A stretch of 64,000 nt of DNA from contig JAPSKP010000001.1 of NCBI GenBank assembly GCA_031181585.1, forward strand, positions 152,597 to 216,596, read 5' to 3'. Every line of letters begins with the position of its first letter. Position 1 is the first letter of the stretch. The DNA is from Lysinibacillus sp. (GTDB lineage Bacteria; Bacillota; Bacilli; Bacillales_A; Planococcaceae). The notes under the pieces were generated by a model, which had not been told where the DNA came from, did not search any database, and saw only the letters and a program-made list of their open reading frames with translations. Both the position numbers and the translations under genes were made by a program. Positions 36,464-45,830 of the stretch are shown here, in pieces.

Positions 36464-37093
36464 ATGGATAATCTCTCTTTCTTTTTACTTATGTGTATAT
36501 TACTCATCATCTTGCCTGGCCCCGATACAGCTATCGCTACAAAAAACACACTGATTAACGGTAGGGGTGGAGGGTTAAAAACTATGCTCGGTTCATGCTG
36601 CGGCTTACTGATCCATACATTTGCTGCAGTAATAGGGCTCTCTGCAATCCTTGTAAAATCAGCCTATTTGTTCACGGTCATTAAATATGTAGGGGCTGTG
36701 TACTTATGCTATTTAGGAGTTAAAACCTTGTGGTCAATAAAAAATCTTTACAAACAGCTGCCTGATGAATTACAAGAAAGCAATAACTACACAGGGCAGC
36801 CTTGTTTTAAACAAGGCTTCCTTACAAATGTCACAAATCCTAAGGTTGCTGTATTCTTTTTGACGTTCCTGCCTCAATTTGTCGATGGAACAAGTCAAAC
36901 GGTGTTCCCCTTCCTCCTGATGGGACTTATTTATACAGGGTTAACAGCTATATGGTTTGTATTTTACATTTACTTATTGGATAAAATCAGCAGCTTCATG
37001 AAAAAACCACGAACAAAACTTGCAATTGAAGGGGTAACGGGTACTATTTTAATTGCTTTCGGTATTAAGCTTGCCTTTGAAAAAAACCACTGA
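36464..37093 (+). CDS. LysE/RhtB family amino acid exporter
   Basis: 209 residues from ATG 36464 (MDNLSFFLLM); the frame is open upstream but would cross a terminator. Six-helix LysE pattern with the conserved ILPGPDTA near residue 20 and QGFLTNVTNPKVAVFF in the middle. Probably exports an amino acid or homoserine-like compound; substrate unknown. Ribosome site GGTGG is weak. Single gene, ended by a clear terminator. Confidence 0.88.
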   Translation: MDNLSFFLLMCILLIILPGPDTAIATKNTLINGRGGGLKTMLGSCCGLLIHTFAAVIGLSAILVKSAYLFTVIKYVGAVYLCYLGVKTLWSIKNLYKQLPDELQESNNYTGQPCFKQGFLTNVTNPKVAVFFLTFLPQFVDGTSQTVFPFLLMGLIYTGLTAIWFVFYIYLLDKISSFMKKPRTKLAIEGVTGTILIAFGIKLAFEKNH

Positions 37094-37109
37094 TTCAGTG
37101 GTTTTTTTT
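37081..37109 (+). terminator. Terminator after the LysE gene
   Basis: AAAAAACCACTGA / TCAGTGGTTTTTT hairpin with a T-run, overlapping the stop codon. Confidence 0.92.
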
Positions 37110-37199
37110 ATTTCTTAAGAAAATCTTCAGAAATGCAGGCTCTATATCTTCATATTTGCCTTTTACACTTAGCTTATTAACACAAAAAGGAATGAGCAT

Positions 37200-37883
37200 A
37201 TGATTACAGTTCAATCATTACACCACGCCTTCATGATCGGCAAGAAAGGCAAGGAAAAGAAGGTAGAAGTATTAAAAGGGATTAATTTCGAGGTACAGCA
37301 GGGAGAAATCGTTTCGATCGTCGGCAAAAGCGGTTCTGGAAAGTCTACCCTCTTACAGGTCATTGCCGGTTTTCTAAAACCGAATTCTGGCTCCGTATAC
37401 ATTAAAGATACCGAGACTGCAGTATTTACTGAAAAGCAAAGCGCTGCCTTTCGCTTAAATCACTTCGGTTTCATTTTCCAAAACTTTCAACTCCTTCCCG
37501 GCCAAAATGTTGTTGAAAATATTGAGCTGCCTCTAAAGCTGAAAGGAATCAGTTCAGCAATACGCCAAAAAAAGGTGCAAGACATGCTTAAAAGAGTTGG
37601 TTTGACAGAGGTGGCAGACCACTATCCAAATGAGCTATCCGGCGGACAGCAGCAGCGTGTATCGATTGCCCGGGCAATGATTACCGATCCTCCTATCGTT
37701 TTAGCGGACGAACCTACCGGCAGTTTGGATATGCAAACAGAACAAGAAATTCTCCAACTCATGCAGCAACTAAACAGGGAAAGCAATGTCACTTTCATCA
37801 TCATTACCCATGACGAGGAAGTAGCTTCTATCGCGGACCGTATCTTGCGTATGACTGATGGATTATTAATGGAGGAAATGTAG
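37200..37883 (+). CDS. ABC transporter ATP-binding protein (MacB/LolD type)
   Basis: 227 residues. Walker [15 protein letters not shown] signature LSGGQQQRV, Walker B VLADEPTG, and an H-loop HDEEV. The sequence is of the MacB/LolD/FtsE group that works with FtsX-type permeases. AAGGAATGAG precedes the ATG at 37200. The permease gene follows one base later. Substrate unknown; such pairs often act in lipoprotein, peptide or envelope stress roles. Confidence 0.95.
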   Translation: MITVQSLHHAFMIGKKGKEKKVEVLKGINFEVQQGEIVSIVGKSGSGKSTLLQVIAGFLKPNSGSVYIKDTETAVFTEKQSAAFRLNHFGFIFQNFQLLPGQNVVENIELPLKLKGISSAIRQKKVQDMLKRVGLTEVADHYPNELSGGQQQRVSIARAMITDPPIVLADEPTGSLDMQTEQEILQLMQQLNRESNVTFIIITHDEEVASIADRILRMTDGLLMEEM

Positions 37884-37884
37884 T

Positions 37885-39168
37885 ATGTTATTTAAAGATC
37901 AATTGCAATTTGTTTGGCAGCATATGAAGAAAAATAAGATGCGCGTCACTACTACGGTGTTGGCTGCCATGATTGGCTGTGCCTTTTTAATCGTATTAGC
38001 CTCAATCGGGTTTGGTATTCAGGAGACGATGCGTAATGAAATTTTAAATCAAGAGAAAATTACGGAAATCGAGCTCTGGGGTGATGAAAGCCTAACCGCC
38101 GAAGATGAAAAGTGGATAAATGACGTAGAGCATGTCAATGTCGTATTAAAAAAATGGGATGTCGCAGCTTCCGTCTTGTCGACATTCGAAGATCGCACAG
38201 GCTATTCACAGGGAGCAATATTTGATATGGAGGCGCAATCAAAACTTCCATCGAATTTAAGCGAAGGACGTTTACCAACGGCATCAAATGAAATTATTGT
38301 CGGTTACCATTACGCTCAAAATTTATTAAACGAAGCGGACCAGGCAGAAATCGAGCGCAAGTCAAGAGAAGCGGAAGCAAATGGGACATGGTACGACGGT
38401 GAAGAAGAAGGCTATAAAGGAGAGATTATCGGAAAAACAGTAACACTCGAGTTTGAAGATGGTGAAGGAGATCAAGAGGTGCAATCTGGGGAATTCACGG
38501 TTGTCGGTGTATTAAAGAAGCCTTCATATGAATGGTATATTGATTCTTCCGTTATTTTTGGACAGGGTGTACAAACGCTACTCCCATCCTTAGAAACATA
38601 CCCTACAACAACGATTTTTGTAGATTCACTTGAAAATGTAATCCCTGTATTAGACATCTTAAAAGAACAAGGTTACCAAGTGTATTCCGTTGTGGAGCAA
38701 TTAGAGGAAATGGATCTATTCTTCCTGATCTTCAAAATCGGTCTTGTATTTATCGGAACAATTGCTGTATTAATTGCCTCTATCGGTATCTTCAACACGA
38801 TGACGATGGCTGTGACAGAACGTACACGTGAGATTGGCGTGTTAAAGGCAATTGGCGCCTCTCCTGCATTGATTCAACGATTGTTTTTAATGGAAAGTGC
38901 ATTTATCGGCTTGTTAGGCACAGGCTTGGCGATTATTCTTTCGTATGCGATTAGCTTTGGGGCAAACGCTATTCTGCCGCATGTACTCGCCTATGCTTTA
39001 TCGGAGGAGGATCTGACAGGTTATGAACTTACGTTTTCTGTCATTCCATTCAGCCTTGTACTGATTGCAGGGGGCATCAGCCTCCTGGTGGCAATCTTAT
39101 CCGGCTGGCGTCCTGCACGTAAAGCAACAAAAATTGAAGTTATTCAAGCACTACGTCAGGAATTATAA
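37885..39168 (+). CDS. ABC transporter permease (FtsX/MacB family)
   Basis: 427 residues. One N-terminal membrane helix (about 20-45), a large extracytoplasmic domain (about 50-270), then three helices, including the FtsX-like [32 protein letters not shown] precedes the ATG. Partner of the ATPase upstream. A bidirectional terminator separates it from the convergent anti-sigma gene. Neighbours do not reveal its substrate. Confidence 0.94.
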   Translation: MLFKDQLQFVWQHMKKNKMRVTTTVLAAMIGCAFLIVLASIGFGIQETMRNEILNQEKITEIELWGDESLTAEDEKWINDVEHVNVVLKKWDVAASVLSTFEDRTGYSQGAIFDMEAQSKLPSNLSEGRLPTASNEIIVGYHYAQNLLNEADQAEIERKSREAEANGTWYDGEEEGYKGEIIGKTVTLEFEDGEGDQEVQSGEFTVVGVLKKPSYEWYIDSSVIFGQGVQTLLPSLETYPTTTIFVDSLENVIPVLDILKEQGYQVYSVVEQLEEMDLFFLIFKIGLVFIGTIAVLIASIGIFNTMTMAVTERTREIGVLKAIGASPALIQRLFLMESAFIGLLGTGLAIILSYAISFGANAILPHVLAYALSEEDLTGYELTFSVIPFSLVLIAGGISLLVAILSGWRPARKATKIEVIQALRQEL

Positions 39169-39171
39169 ACA

Positions 39172-39205
39172 AAAGGATGAGGGTCTGCCCTCATCCTTGT
39201 TTTAT
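39172..39205. terminator. Bidirectional terminator between ABC permease and DUF4179 gene
   Basis: AAGGATGAGGG / CCCTCATCCTT hairpin with a TCTG loop; a T-run follows on the plus strand, an A-run precedes. Confidence 0.88.
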
Positions 39206-40464
39206 TTATTCACAATAACTTGTTCTTTAAAATAGATTGTATTTGGAAAGTTGTAGAAATAAATCTTTACAGGAGCTTTCATTTCTATTGGATACGTATA
39301 CTCCGCTTGATTCCATGTACTGGAGAATGATTCCATTTCAAAACGTCTCCCGTCTGCATCAACCGCATGACTTAAACGAACCTCTGTCCCCTCCTCCTCT
39401 TCAATTGTAATAACACCACCCTGTCTTATTTTAAACTTCACCTTTCCTATTGCGGGCTGCTTTAGAACGATTTGCTTGCTGAAATCTACTTCAACATAAT
39501 TATCATCCTTCGGCAATACATCCATATTTTCGAGTTCAATCGTGAGGGAATCCGCTGAGTTGACTGCATCACTTTCGAATAAGTAAATGACTTCACCATA
39601 AGAAAGATTATTTAACCCTATTAATCCATTCTCTGGTGTATTTACTGGCTCTCCTTGCTCATTGAAAACACGTATATGGTCAACATTTAGAATTTGCATC
39701 GAATTGCTTGCATCAGATGTTATACGAAGACGGGCCGATGTTGGTGCAATCGTGATATCTTTTACCATCAGTTTTTGTCCCTCATACGAAAATGTTTGAT
39801 CGATTTTATATACTTGTTTTTTCACTATATCGCTTTTGATCGTAAAAGGAATTTCGAACGTTGTTTCCTCCTTATCGCCAAACGTTATTTGAAGCTCAAA
39901 GTTTTTCTTATTAGGCAGATTTTCGCCTTCGACAGTTTGAAAAATTGTATCCTCTATATATTTTTTTATTTCTCCGTCTATCGGCGAGCCATAACTGGAT
40001 GCCCCCTCTAATTCCTTCCCATCCTGTAAAATTATTACCGATCGTACTGAAAGCTTTGCAATATTATATGGCGCCTCTAGTGAATAACGAATTTTCATCC
40101 CCGTTTCATCGGCCATCACCCCTTTTACTGTAAGGGTTAGATTGTTTTTTGTTTCACTAATGTCAAGCTCCTCATAAGTATATTTTTCATCCCTTTGATC
40201 CTCTGTAAGGAACGATATAACCTCTGTAAAGCCAGGGACAAGCGTCATTGTCTCAGCAAAAGGCGGAATGAAACGGATAGACAGGATGAATGCCAAAGCA
40301 ACTGTCGCTGTAAGTACTGTATAATAGCGCCAATTACTTATCCGCCGTTTTTCTTTCTGTACTTTCTGGAGGGCCCTATGCCGGGTTTTTGCTAATTGTT
40401 TTTTTGGTACGTTGATTTGATCTAACTCTTTGTTCAATTTCTCGAAATCAAATGGGGTAGTCAT
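39202..40464 (-). CDS. DUF4179 anti-sigma-like membrane protein
   Basis: 420 residues from ATG 40462-40464, one base overlapping the sigma stop, with AGGGAGG upstream. A basic cytoplasmic N-terminus (~50 residues), one membrane helix (about 48-66), then a DUF4179-type extracytoplasmic domain rich in beta strands. Proteins of this layout pair with ECF sigma factors in Bacillus and Clostridium. No zinc anti-sigma motif. Role as anti-sigma is inferred from the overlap; the signal is unknown. Confidence 0.82.
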   Translation of the reverse strand: MTTPFDFEKLNKELDQINVPKKQLAKTRHRALQKVQKEKRRISNWRYYTVLTATVALAFILSIRFIPPFAETMTLVPGFTEVISFLTEDQRDEKYTYEELDISETKNNLTLTVKGVMADETGMKIRYSLEAPYNIAKLSVRSVIILQDGKELEGASSYGSPIDGEIKKYIEDTIFQTVEGENLPNKKNFELQITFGDKEETTFEIPFTIKSDIVKKQVYKIDQTFSYEGQKLMVKDITIAPTSARLRITSDASNSMQILNVDHIRVFNEQGEPVNTPENGLIGLNNLSYGEVIYLFESDAVNSADSLTIELENMDVLPKDDNYVEVDFSKQIVLKQPAIGKVKFKIRQGGVITIEEEEGTEVRLSHAVDADGRRFEMESFSSTWNQAEYTYPIEMKAPVKIYFYNFPNTIYFKEQVIVNK

Positions 40465-40958
40465 CAATCTGTCCCTCCCTGTCCAAAAAGTAGCTTTAAT
40501 TTCTTTAATGCGTGGTGCACACGTGATTTCACTGTACCTTCGGGAATGTTTTGCACACTCGCAATCTCTTTGTTTGTTCGTTGCTCAACATATTTTAAAA
40601 ATATAACCTGCTGTTCCTGCTCTGATAGCTTGCTAATCATATCAAGCACTTCAAAATCCATTTTCTGTTCGTAGCTTGGCTCAGCGTAGTCAGGAACATA
40701 ATCCAGTCGTTTCTTTTTCATATCCAGGCAAATATTAATCAGCACCCGCACAAACCATGTATTTATATAGGCAGGTTCTTTAACCTGATGAATTTTCTTG
40801 AATACCCGGTACGCAAGCTCCTGCATTGCATCCAGTGCATCCTGTTCATTACGCAAATAAGCATACGCCGTCCTGTATAAGGTTTCTTCATAGTGCTCTA
40901 GAAGAGATAAAATGGCCTGCTCATCTCCGCTGATTGCCCTTTTTGCCATTTGCTCCAT
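40464..40958 (-). CDS. ECF (group 4) RNA polymerase sigma factor
   Basis: 164 residues. Region 2 block YAYLRNEQDALDAMQELAYRVF and region 4 helix-turn-helix TNKEIASVQNIPEGTVKSRV. SigV/SigM-like length. GTGGGTGA precedes the ATG. Overlaps the DUF4179 anti-sigma gene. A TGAAC-N16-CGGTCTA promoter lies 30-58 bases upstream, and an array of six in-phase 10-bp motifs sits just beyond it. Second ECF pair in this window; not at this place in B. subtilis. Confidence 0.93.
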   Translation of the reverse strand: MEQMAKRAISGDEQAILSLLEHYEETLYRTAYAYLRNEQDALDAMQELAYRVFKKIHQVKEPAYINTWFVRVLINICLDMKKKRLDYVPDYAEPSYEQKMDFEVLDMISKLSEQEQQVIFLKYVEQRTNKEIASVQNIPEGTVKSRVHHALKKLKLLFGQGGTD

Positions 40959-40987
40959 AATTCACCCACTTATCTCTCTTTATGTAT

Positions 40988-41016
40988 TAGACCGTACAAT
41001 TGAATAAATCGTTCAA
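40988..41016 (-). promoter_or_regulatory. Probable ECF-type promoter of the second sigma gene
   Basis: Minus-strand -35 TGAAC (41011-41015, TTGAAC with one more base) and -10 CGGTCTA (40988-40994) 16 bases apart. It fits the AAC/CGTC rule of Bacillus ECF promoters only loosely (one extra G). Confidence 0.45.
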
Positions 41017-41032
41017 ATCGATGGAAACTTTT

Positions 41033-41172
41033 TTGTCTGCCTATTATTTGGCTAGGATTGTCTATTAATAGGCGGCTTTTGTCTATAGACCTTATTGTTT
41101 TGTCTATTAAGTAGTCCACATTGTCTATTACTGGTCACCTTTTGTCTATTATCTAGCTAATGTTGTCTATTA
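41033..41172. repeat. Periodic 21-bp array of TTGTCTATTA motifs
   Basis: TTGTCTAT occurs at 41058, 41079, 41100, 41121, 41142 and 41163, exactly every 21 bases, mostly followed by TA; the 11-13 bases between copies differ. A degenerate copy (TTGTCTgc) lies at 41033. All copies point the same way and lie on the same face of the helix. The array is between the alsT terminator and the ECF promoter. On the minus strand it reads (x)-Ile-Asp-Lys/Asn heptads, but two stops interrupt the frame. Confidence 0.93.
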
Positions 41173-41182
41173 ATCTGCAAAA

Positions 41183-41213
41183 TAAAAAAGCTGCTTCAAA
41201 ATACGAAGCAGCT
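41183..41213 (-). terminator. Terminator after the AGCS symporter gene
   Basis: AGCTGCTTC / GAAGCAGCT hairpin with a TATTTT-type loop and a six-T run on the minus strand. Confidence 0.9.
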
Positions 41214-41223
41214 CTCTACCTTA

Positions 41224-42774
41224 TTATTCTCCCCTATTTCGCTTTTCCCAGAACGTTGCCCCTTTAATTCCTAACTTAATAGGATCAAATACCGGGTCTT
41301 TTCCTTCTTTCTTTTGTTTCTCATAATCCCGCAATGCGACAATAGCAGGCTTCATAATAATCAAGATGGCAATTACGTTAATCCATACCATAAGACCAAG
41401 TCCAACATCTCCCATAGCCCAGGCCAAATCAGATGTACGCACTGTACCATAGAAGGCTGCTACGATAATAGCAAACTTGGCAATCCAAATTCCTATTTTC
41501 TCTGCTCGACCTGAGAAAAGATAGGCGACATTTGTCTCAGCAATATAGTAATATGCCATAATCGTTGTAAAGGCAAAGAAGAATAGCGCAATCGCTACAA
41601 ACGGAGCCCCGAAGCCTGGTAACGCTTCATCTACCGCGTATTGTGTATATGCTGCTCCTTCTTTTATTGTCTGAGCATAAGAGACCTGGGCTTCACCCGT
41701 GTAATCATCCTTACCAAATTCACCTGTGAAAATTGTAGGATAAATTTCATACGGTTCGCCGTCTACCATATGCGCCTCGCCATCCACCATTACCTGTACT
41801 TTATCAGCACCTTCATCATGTACATTATACATACCTGTAAATAGAATCATAAACGCCGTAGCGGAACAGATTAATAATGTATCAATATAAACAGATGCCG
41901 CCTGTACTAGCCCTTGCTTTGCTGGGTGTGATACTTCTGCAGCCGCAGCAGGATGGGCACCTGTACCTTGACCTGCTTCATTTGAGTAAATACCGCGTTT
42001 AACACCCCATGCAATGGCCGAACCAATAATCCCGCCAAATATCTCCTGTGCTCCAAATGCACTGGAGAAGATAAGAGCAATAACACCTGGTACCTCTCCT
42101 ATGTTAAGAACAATAATAACAAGAGCCATTAAAATATAAGCCAACGCCATGAATGGTACAATAACCTGTGCCGCATTCGCAATGGATTTAACACCACCGA
42201 TAATAATGACACCAAGTAAAATAGCAATAATAAGACCGATAATCCAATTATCAATATCGAATGCATTGTTCATTGCACCAGCTATAGCATTAGATTGAAC
42301 GCCAGGCATCAAAATAAGCATCGCAAGCAATGCTGCTATTGCGAAGATAATCGCAAACCATTTTTGTCCCATACCCTTTTCGATATAAAAGGCAGGACCA
42401 CCTCGATACTCCGTTTCTTTTTCTTCTTTGTAAATTTGAGCTAATGTAGACTCAATATAGGCAGTGGCAGCACCAATAAAAGCGATCAACCACATCCAGA
42501 ATACCGCTCCTGGTCCTCCCATCCCAATTGCTGTAGCTGTTCCCGCAATATTGCCGGTACCTACACGTCCCGAAAGTGCAATAGCTAAAGCTTGGAAAGA
42601 AGAAATACCCTTTTCCGACTTCTTCCCTTTGAACATTAATGTGAACATTTCTTTAATATGGCGAACTTGAAGGAATCTAGTAATGATAGAAAAGAACAAA
42701 CCAATCAGCATGATTCCATAGATGAACCAAGGTCCCCAGAAAAAATTATTTAGAAAACCAACCACATCTTCCAT
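41224..42774 (-). CDS. Alanine/glycine:cation symporter (AGCS family)
   Basis: 516 residues, about 11 membrane helices. The AGCS motif NEAGQGTGAHPAAAAEVSHP is near residue 265. Takes up alanine or glycine with sodium or proton. A ~70-residue polar loop with several charged residues near 315-385 interrupts the helices and is longer than in the simplest family members. AAAGGGGGG precedes the ATG. Single gene. The amino acid carried is not proven. Confidence 0.93.
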   Translation of the reverse strand: MEDVVGFLNNFFWGPWFIYGIMLIGLFFSIITRFLQVRHIKEMFTLMFKGKKSEKGISSFQALAIALSGRVGTGNIAGTATAIGMGGPGAVFWMWLIAFIGAATAYIESTLAQIYKEEKETEYRGGPAFYIEKGMGQKWFAIIFAIAALLAMLILMPGVQSNAIAGAMNNAFDIDNWIIGLIIAILLGVIIIGGVKSIANAAQVIVPFMALAYILMALVIIVLNIGEVPGVIALIFSSAFGAQEIFGGIIGSAIAWGVKRGIYSNEAGQGTGAHPAAAAEVSHPAKQGLVQAASVYIDTLLICSATAFMILFTGMYNVHDEGADKVQVMVDGEAHMVDGEPYEIYPTIFTGEFGKDDYTGEAQVSYAQTIKEGAAYTQYAVDEALPGFGAPFVAIALFFFAFTTIMAYYYIAETNVAYLFSGRAEKIGIWIAKFAIIVAAFYGTVRTSDLAWAMGDVGLGLMVWINVIAILIIMKPAIVALRDYEKQKKEGKDPVFDPIKLGIKGATFWEKRNRGE

Positions 42775-42898
42775 ATAACGCCCCCCTTTGTTTTGAAATA
42801 TTTTATTATTTTGAAATTCACTATATTACAAAATACTCATCCATTCAACTAATTTTTAAAATTTTCTAAATATTACTTTTTTATAGTCGAAGAATGTT

Positions 42899-42930
42899 AA
42901 AAAGCGCAATGAACTATTTATTCATTGCGC
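42899..42930 (-). terminator. Terminator after the ytpA homologue
   Basis: GCGCAATGAA / TTCATTGCGC arms with a TAAATAG loop, followed by five T on the minus strand. It starts six bases past the gene. Confidence 0.85.
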
Positions 42931-42935
42931 CTCTT

Positions 42936-43739
42936 TTAGGAGATAATATAGCCGAGGGACCTTAAGCTATTATTCATAAAATCTTTTGTTAGCAGGAAGA
43001 TCTCTTCTCGTTCCATTTCAAAAAATAGACTATTCAAGCTGTCTTTCCATTCCTTATATTGAAAATGAGTTAGATTTTGTTGAACGAGCCATTGCTTTGA
43101 ATATGCCGTATCCGTGATACTGTCACGTCCGCCTGTCATTAGAAGAACAGGCAATGCAGGCAGCTTTACCTCTGCGTCTTTCCACATTCTTAAAAGCTGC
43201 TGCAGTTCACGATACCATTTCACAGTGACAACTGTGTTAAAAGGTACATCATCTTTCATTTCACCATATACTTCAAAGTTACGTGTCAATGTATTATAGG
43301 TGATTTCATGTTTTAGCTTGACGTTTGATGTAATCGCGCTCAGACTCGATAAAGCCTTCGAAAGCTTCCCTGGTTCAAGCTTCAAATGGAGCCAAGGTGA
43401 CACCATTATGAGACCTGCACAGTCGAACTTATTACGATATAATGCGCGTGCAGCAATTGTTGCTCCCAGTCCATTTCCTATTATAAATACCGGCAGATTA
43501 TCTGTATGAGCAACCTGAATCAGCTGTTTTGCATAAGTATAATATTCTTGAAACTCCTCATCATGGTAGCGATGATTTTTTGCTTGCTCCCCGTGTCCCG
43601 GTAAATCTCCCATTACAACGTGAAATCCCGAGCCTCGTAATTTTTCAATAAGCCACGCATACCAGGCATGGTGCTCATAAGCACTGTGAAAAATTGCCAC
43701 AACCGCTTTTGGCTGCCCCTCAGCATCCCATTTCCACAT
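42936..43739 (-). CDS. ytpA: Alpha/beta hydrolase YtpA homologue with missing catalytic residues
   Basis: 267 residues from ATG 43737-43739 with AGGAGG seven bases upstream. Place next to ytoA and the overall alpha/beta-hydrolase fold identify it with B. subtilis YtpA (lysophospholipase/phospholipase A type). The nucleophile elbow, normally GxSxG, here reads GNGLG at residues 88-92 (codons 43464-43478): the serine codon is GGA. At the C-terminal position where the family has His (SLHSLFFE type), residue 236 is Asn (AAT at 43032-43034). The Asp motif GGRDSITD remains. It probably cannot act as a serine hydrolase; it may bind lipid or a partner. Either a pseudoenzyme or a diverged paralogue. 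Confidence 0.88.
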   Translation of the reverse strand: MWKWDAEGQPKAVVAIFHSAYEHHAWYAWLIEKLRGSGFHVVMGDLPGHGEQAKNHRYHDEEFQEYYTYAKQLIQVAHTDNLPVFIIGNGLGATIAARALYRNKFDCAGLIMVSPWLHLKLEPGKLSKALSSLSAITSNVKLKHEITYNTLTRNFEVYGEMKDDVPFNTVVTVKWYRELQQLLRMWKDAEVKLPALPVLLMTGGRDSITDTAYSKQWLVQQNLTHFQYKEWKDSLNSLFFEMEREEIFLLTKDFMNNSLRSLGYIIS

Positions 43740-43850
43740 CGGCCTTCCTCCTAAAATTCTCATTCATTATTAATTGAAAAGTTTGTTTATTTCCTACTTA
43801 CTATTTGTTACGATAATTATACATATTAGCTTGAAATGAGGCGAAAGAAT

Positions 43851-44363
43851 ATGATTTACCCTTATAAAGACAAAAATCCGAACATAGACCCATCTGCCTT
43901 TATTGCCGATTATGTCACAATTACAGGTGACGTTACAATTGGGGCAGAAACATCTGTGTGGTTTAACACCGTGATCCGCGGAGATGTTGCTCCAACAATC
44001 ATAGGCAGCCGTGTGAGCATCCAGGATTTAAGCTGCCTTCACCAAAGCCCCAACAACCCTCTTATTATTGAGGATGAGGTGACAGTAGGCCATCAAGTAA
44101 CATTACATAGCTGTGTCGTCCGCAAGCGAGCACTTATTGGTATGGGCTCCATTATTTTGGATGGTGCCGAAATCGGAGAAGGCGCCTTTGTAGGAGCCGG
44201 CAGCCTTGTTCCTCCCGGGAAAAAAATTCCTCCCAACTCCTTAGCGATGGGCAGTCCTGCAAAGGTCGTCCGTGAAATTACGCCTGAAGACCGTACAGAT
44301 ATGGATCGAATCATTCGGGAGTATGTAGAAAAAGGGCAATACTATAAATCACTACAAAAATAA
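43851..44363 (+). CDS. ytoA: Gamma-carbonic anhydrase-like protein YtoA
   Basis: 170 residues from ATG 43851 (MIYPYKDKNP) with GAGGCG upstream; the longer frame has no ribosome site. Left-handed beta-helix of hexapeptide repeats (IGAETSVWFNTVIRGD...). Zinc ligands appear as LHQS, GHQVTLHSC (three His). Related to gamma carbonic anhydrases and to B. subtilis YtoA; activity is untested. Trimeric in the family. Divergent from ytpA. Confidence 0.93.
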   Translation: MIYPYKDKNPNIDPSAFIADYVTITGDVTIGAETSVWFNTVIRGDVAPTIIGSRVSIQDLSCLHQSPNNPLIIEDEVTVGHQVTLHSCVVRKRALIGMGSIILDGAEIGEGAFVGAGSLVPPGKKIPPNSLAMGSPAKVVREITPEDRTDMDRIIREYVEKGQYYKSLQK

Positions 44364-44370
44364 CAAGCAG

Positions 44371-44397
44371 AAAGCCGCCTAATGGAGGCTTTTTTTC
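44371..44397 (+). terminator. Terminator after ytoA
   Basis: AAAGCCGCC / GGAGGCTTT-type hairpin with an AAT loop and a seven-T run. Confidence 0.88.
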
Positions 44398-44582
44398 TAT
44401 TATATAATATGTTAAAGAGATTTCTGCTCTAAAATTGATGATGATTCTATACCCTCGTGAAAATATGAAAGATTAGTTTTCAATCTGGCAAACGGTATTA
44501 GACATTCGGTTAAGCTGCTACAGCGCAGAAAAAGGGTGTGCATGGTTCTCCTATCCAGCGCTGCTCCCTTTCCTTATCTGCT
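44398..44582. other. Convergent gap between ytoA and metK with a G/C-richer block
   Basis: About 185 bases between two terminators. GCTGCTACAGCGCAG (44513) and CAGCGCTGCTCC (44557) share short complements and could fold. No frame is supported. It may be a decayed intergenic repeat. Confidence 0.3.
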
Positions 44583-44614
44583 AAAAAAGCCGCCACATGA
44601 AGTGACGGCTTTTC
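44583..44614 (-). terminator. Terminator after metK
   Basis: AAAAGCCG...CGGCTTTT hairpin with inner CAC/GTG pairs and a T-run on the minus strand. Confidence 0.88.
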
Positions 44615-44633
44615 ATATCCTGGCACAACTCAA

Positions 44634-45830
44634 TTATAGGCCCGCTTTTTCGCGAAGCGCTTGAGCCTTGTCCGTTTTTTCCCATGGTACATCCAGGTCT
44701 GTACGGCCAAAGTGGCCATAAGCTGCTGTTTGTTTATAGATTGGACGGCGCAGGTCAAGCATTTTAATAATCCCGGCTGGACGTAAATCAAATAGTTCAC
44801 GTACCCATTCCACGATTTTGCTTTCTTCCACTTTACCAGTGCCAAATGTATCAACAGCGATCGATACGGGGCGAGCTACACCGATTGCATATGCAAGCTG
44901 TACCTCAGCACGCTCTGCAAGCTCTGCCGCTACAATATTTTTCGCAACATAACGTGCTGCGTAGGCTGCTGACCGGTCAACCTTTGTAGCATCCTTACCA
45001 GAGAAAGCACCGCCGCCGTGACGCGCATAACCACCGTATGTATCAACGATAATTTTACGGCCAGTAAGCCCTGCATCTCCTTTTGGTCCGCCAATAACAA
45101 AACGGCCTGTTGGATTAATGAAATATTTCGTGTTTACATCAATTAAGTTTGCGGGTACTACTTTATTGATTACCACTTCTTTAATGTCTTTTTGAATTTG
45201 CTCTAATGTTACTTCTTCGTCATGCTGTGTAGATAAAACAACTGTATCCACACGTGCAGGTTGGTTGTTTTCGTCATATTCTACAGTTACTTGTGTTTTT
45301 CCATCTGGACGCAGATAAGGCAGTTCGCCTGATTTACGAGCTTCTGTCAGGCGACGAGCCAGCTTATGTGCCAAACTGATAGGCAGCGGCATCAGTTCTG
45401 GAGTCTCATTGCACGCATAACCAAACATTAAGCCCTGGTCTCCGGCACCGATTGCTTCTAGTTCTTCGTCAGTCATTGCGCCTTCGCGAGCTTCAAGCGC
45501 TTGGTCAACACCTTGTGCGATATCAGGCGATTGCTCACCAAGAGCTACCAGTACGGCTAGGTTTTCAGCATCAAAACCATATTTTCCGCGTGTATAGCCG
45601 ATTTGTTCTACTGTATCACGTACAATTCCTTTAATATCTACATATGTAGATGTCGTTACTTCACCGGATACTAATACAAGTCCTGTCGTAACAGTTGTTT
45701 CGCACGCTACGCGAGCGTTTGGATCTTCTGCTAGAATAGCATCTAAAATGGCATCTGAAATTTGGTCGCAGATTTTGTCTGGATGCCCTTCTGTTACACT
45801 TTCTGATGTAAACAGTCGACGGTTTGTCAT
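44634..45830 (-). CDS. metK: S-adenosylmethionine synthetase MetK
   Basis: 398 residues from ATG 45828-45830 ([10 protein letters not shown]) with AGGAGG upstream; 21 residues upstream were rejected. Makes S-adenosylmethionine from methionine and ATP. Signatures [21 protein letters not shown] and [14 protein letters not shown] are intact. Controlled by the SAM-I riboswitch upstream. Terminated by a hairpin just past the stop. Confidence 0.99.
   Translation of the reverse strand: MTNRRLFTSESVTEGHPDKICDQISDAILDAILAEDPNARVACETTVTTGLVLVSGEVTTSTYVDIKGIVRDTVEQIGYTRGKYGFDAENLAVLVALGEQSPDIAQGVDQALEAREGAMTDEELEAIGAGDQGLMFGYACNETPELMPLPISLAHKLARRLTEARKSGELPYLRPDGKTQVTVEYDENNQPARVDTVVLSTQHDEEVTLEQIQKDIKEVVINKVVPANLIDVNTKYFINPTGRFVIGGPKGDAGLTGRKIIVDTYGGYARHGGGAFSGKDATKVDRSAAYAARYVAKNIVAAELAERAEVQLAYAIGVARPVSIAVDTFGTGKVEESKIVEWVRELFDLRPAGIIKMLDLRRPIYKQTAAYGHFGRTDLDVPWEKTDKAQALREKAGL

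Noticed and set aside
41033..41172. CRISPR array
   Set aside because: Repeats are only 8-10 bp and spacers 11-13 bp, far from CRISPR dimensions, with no cas genes.
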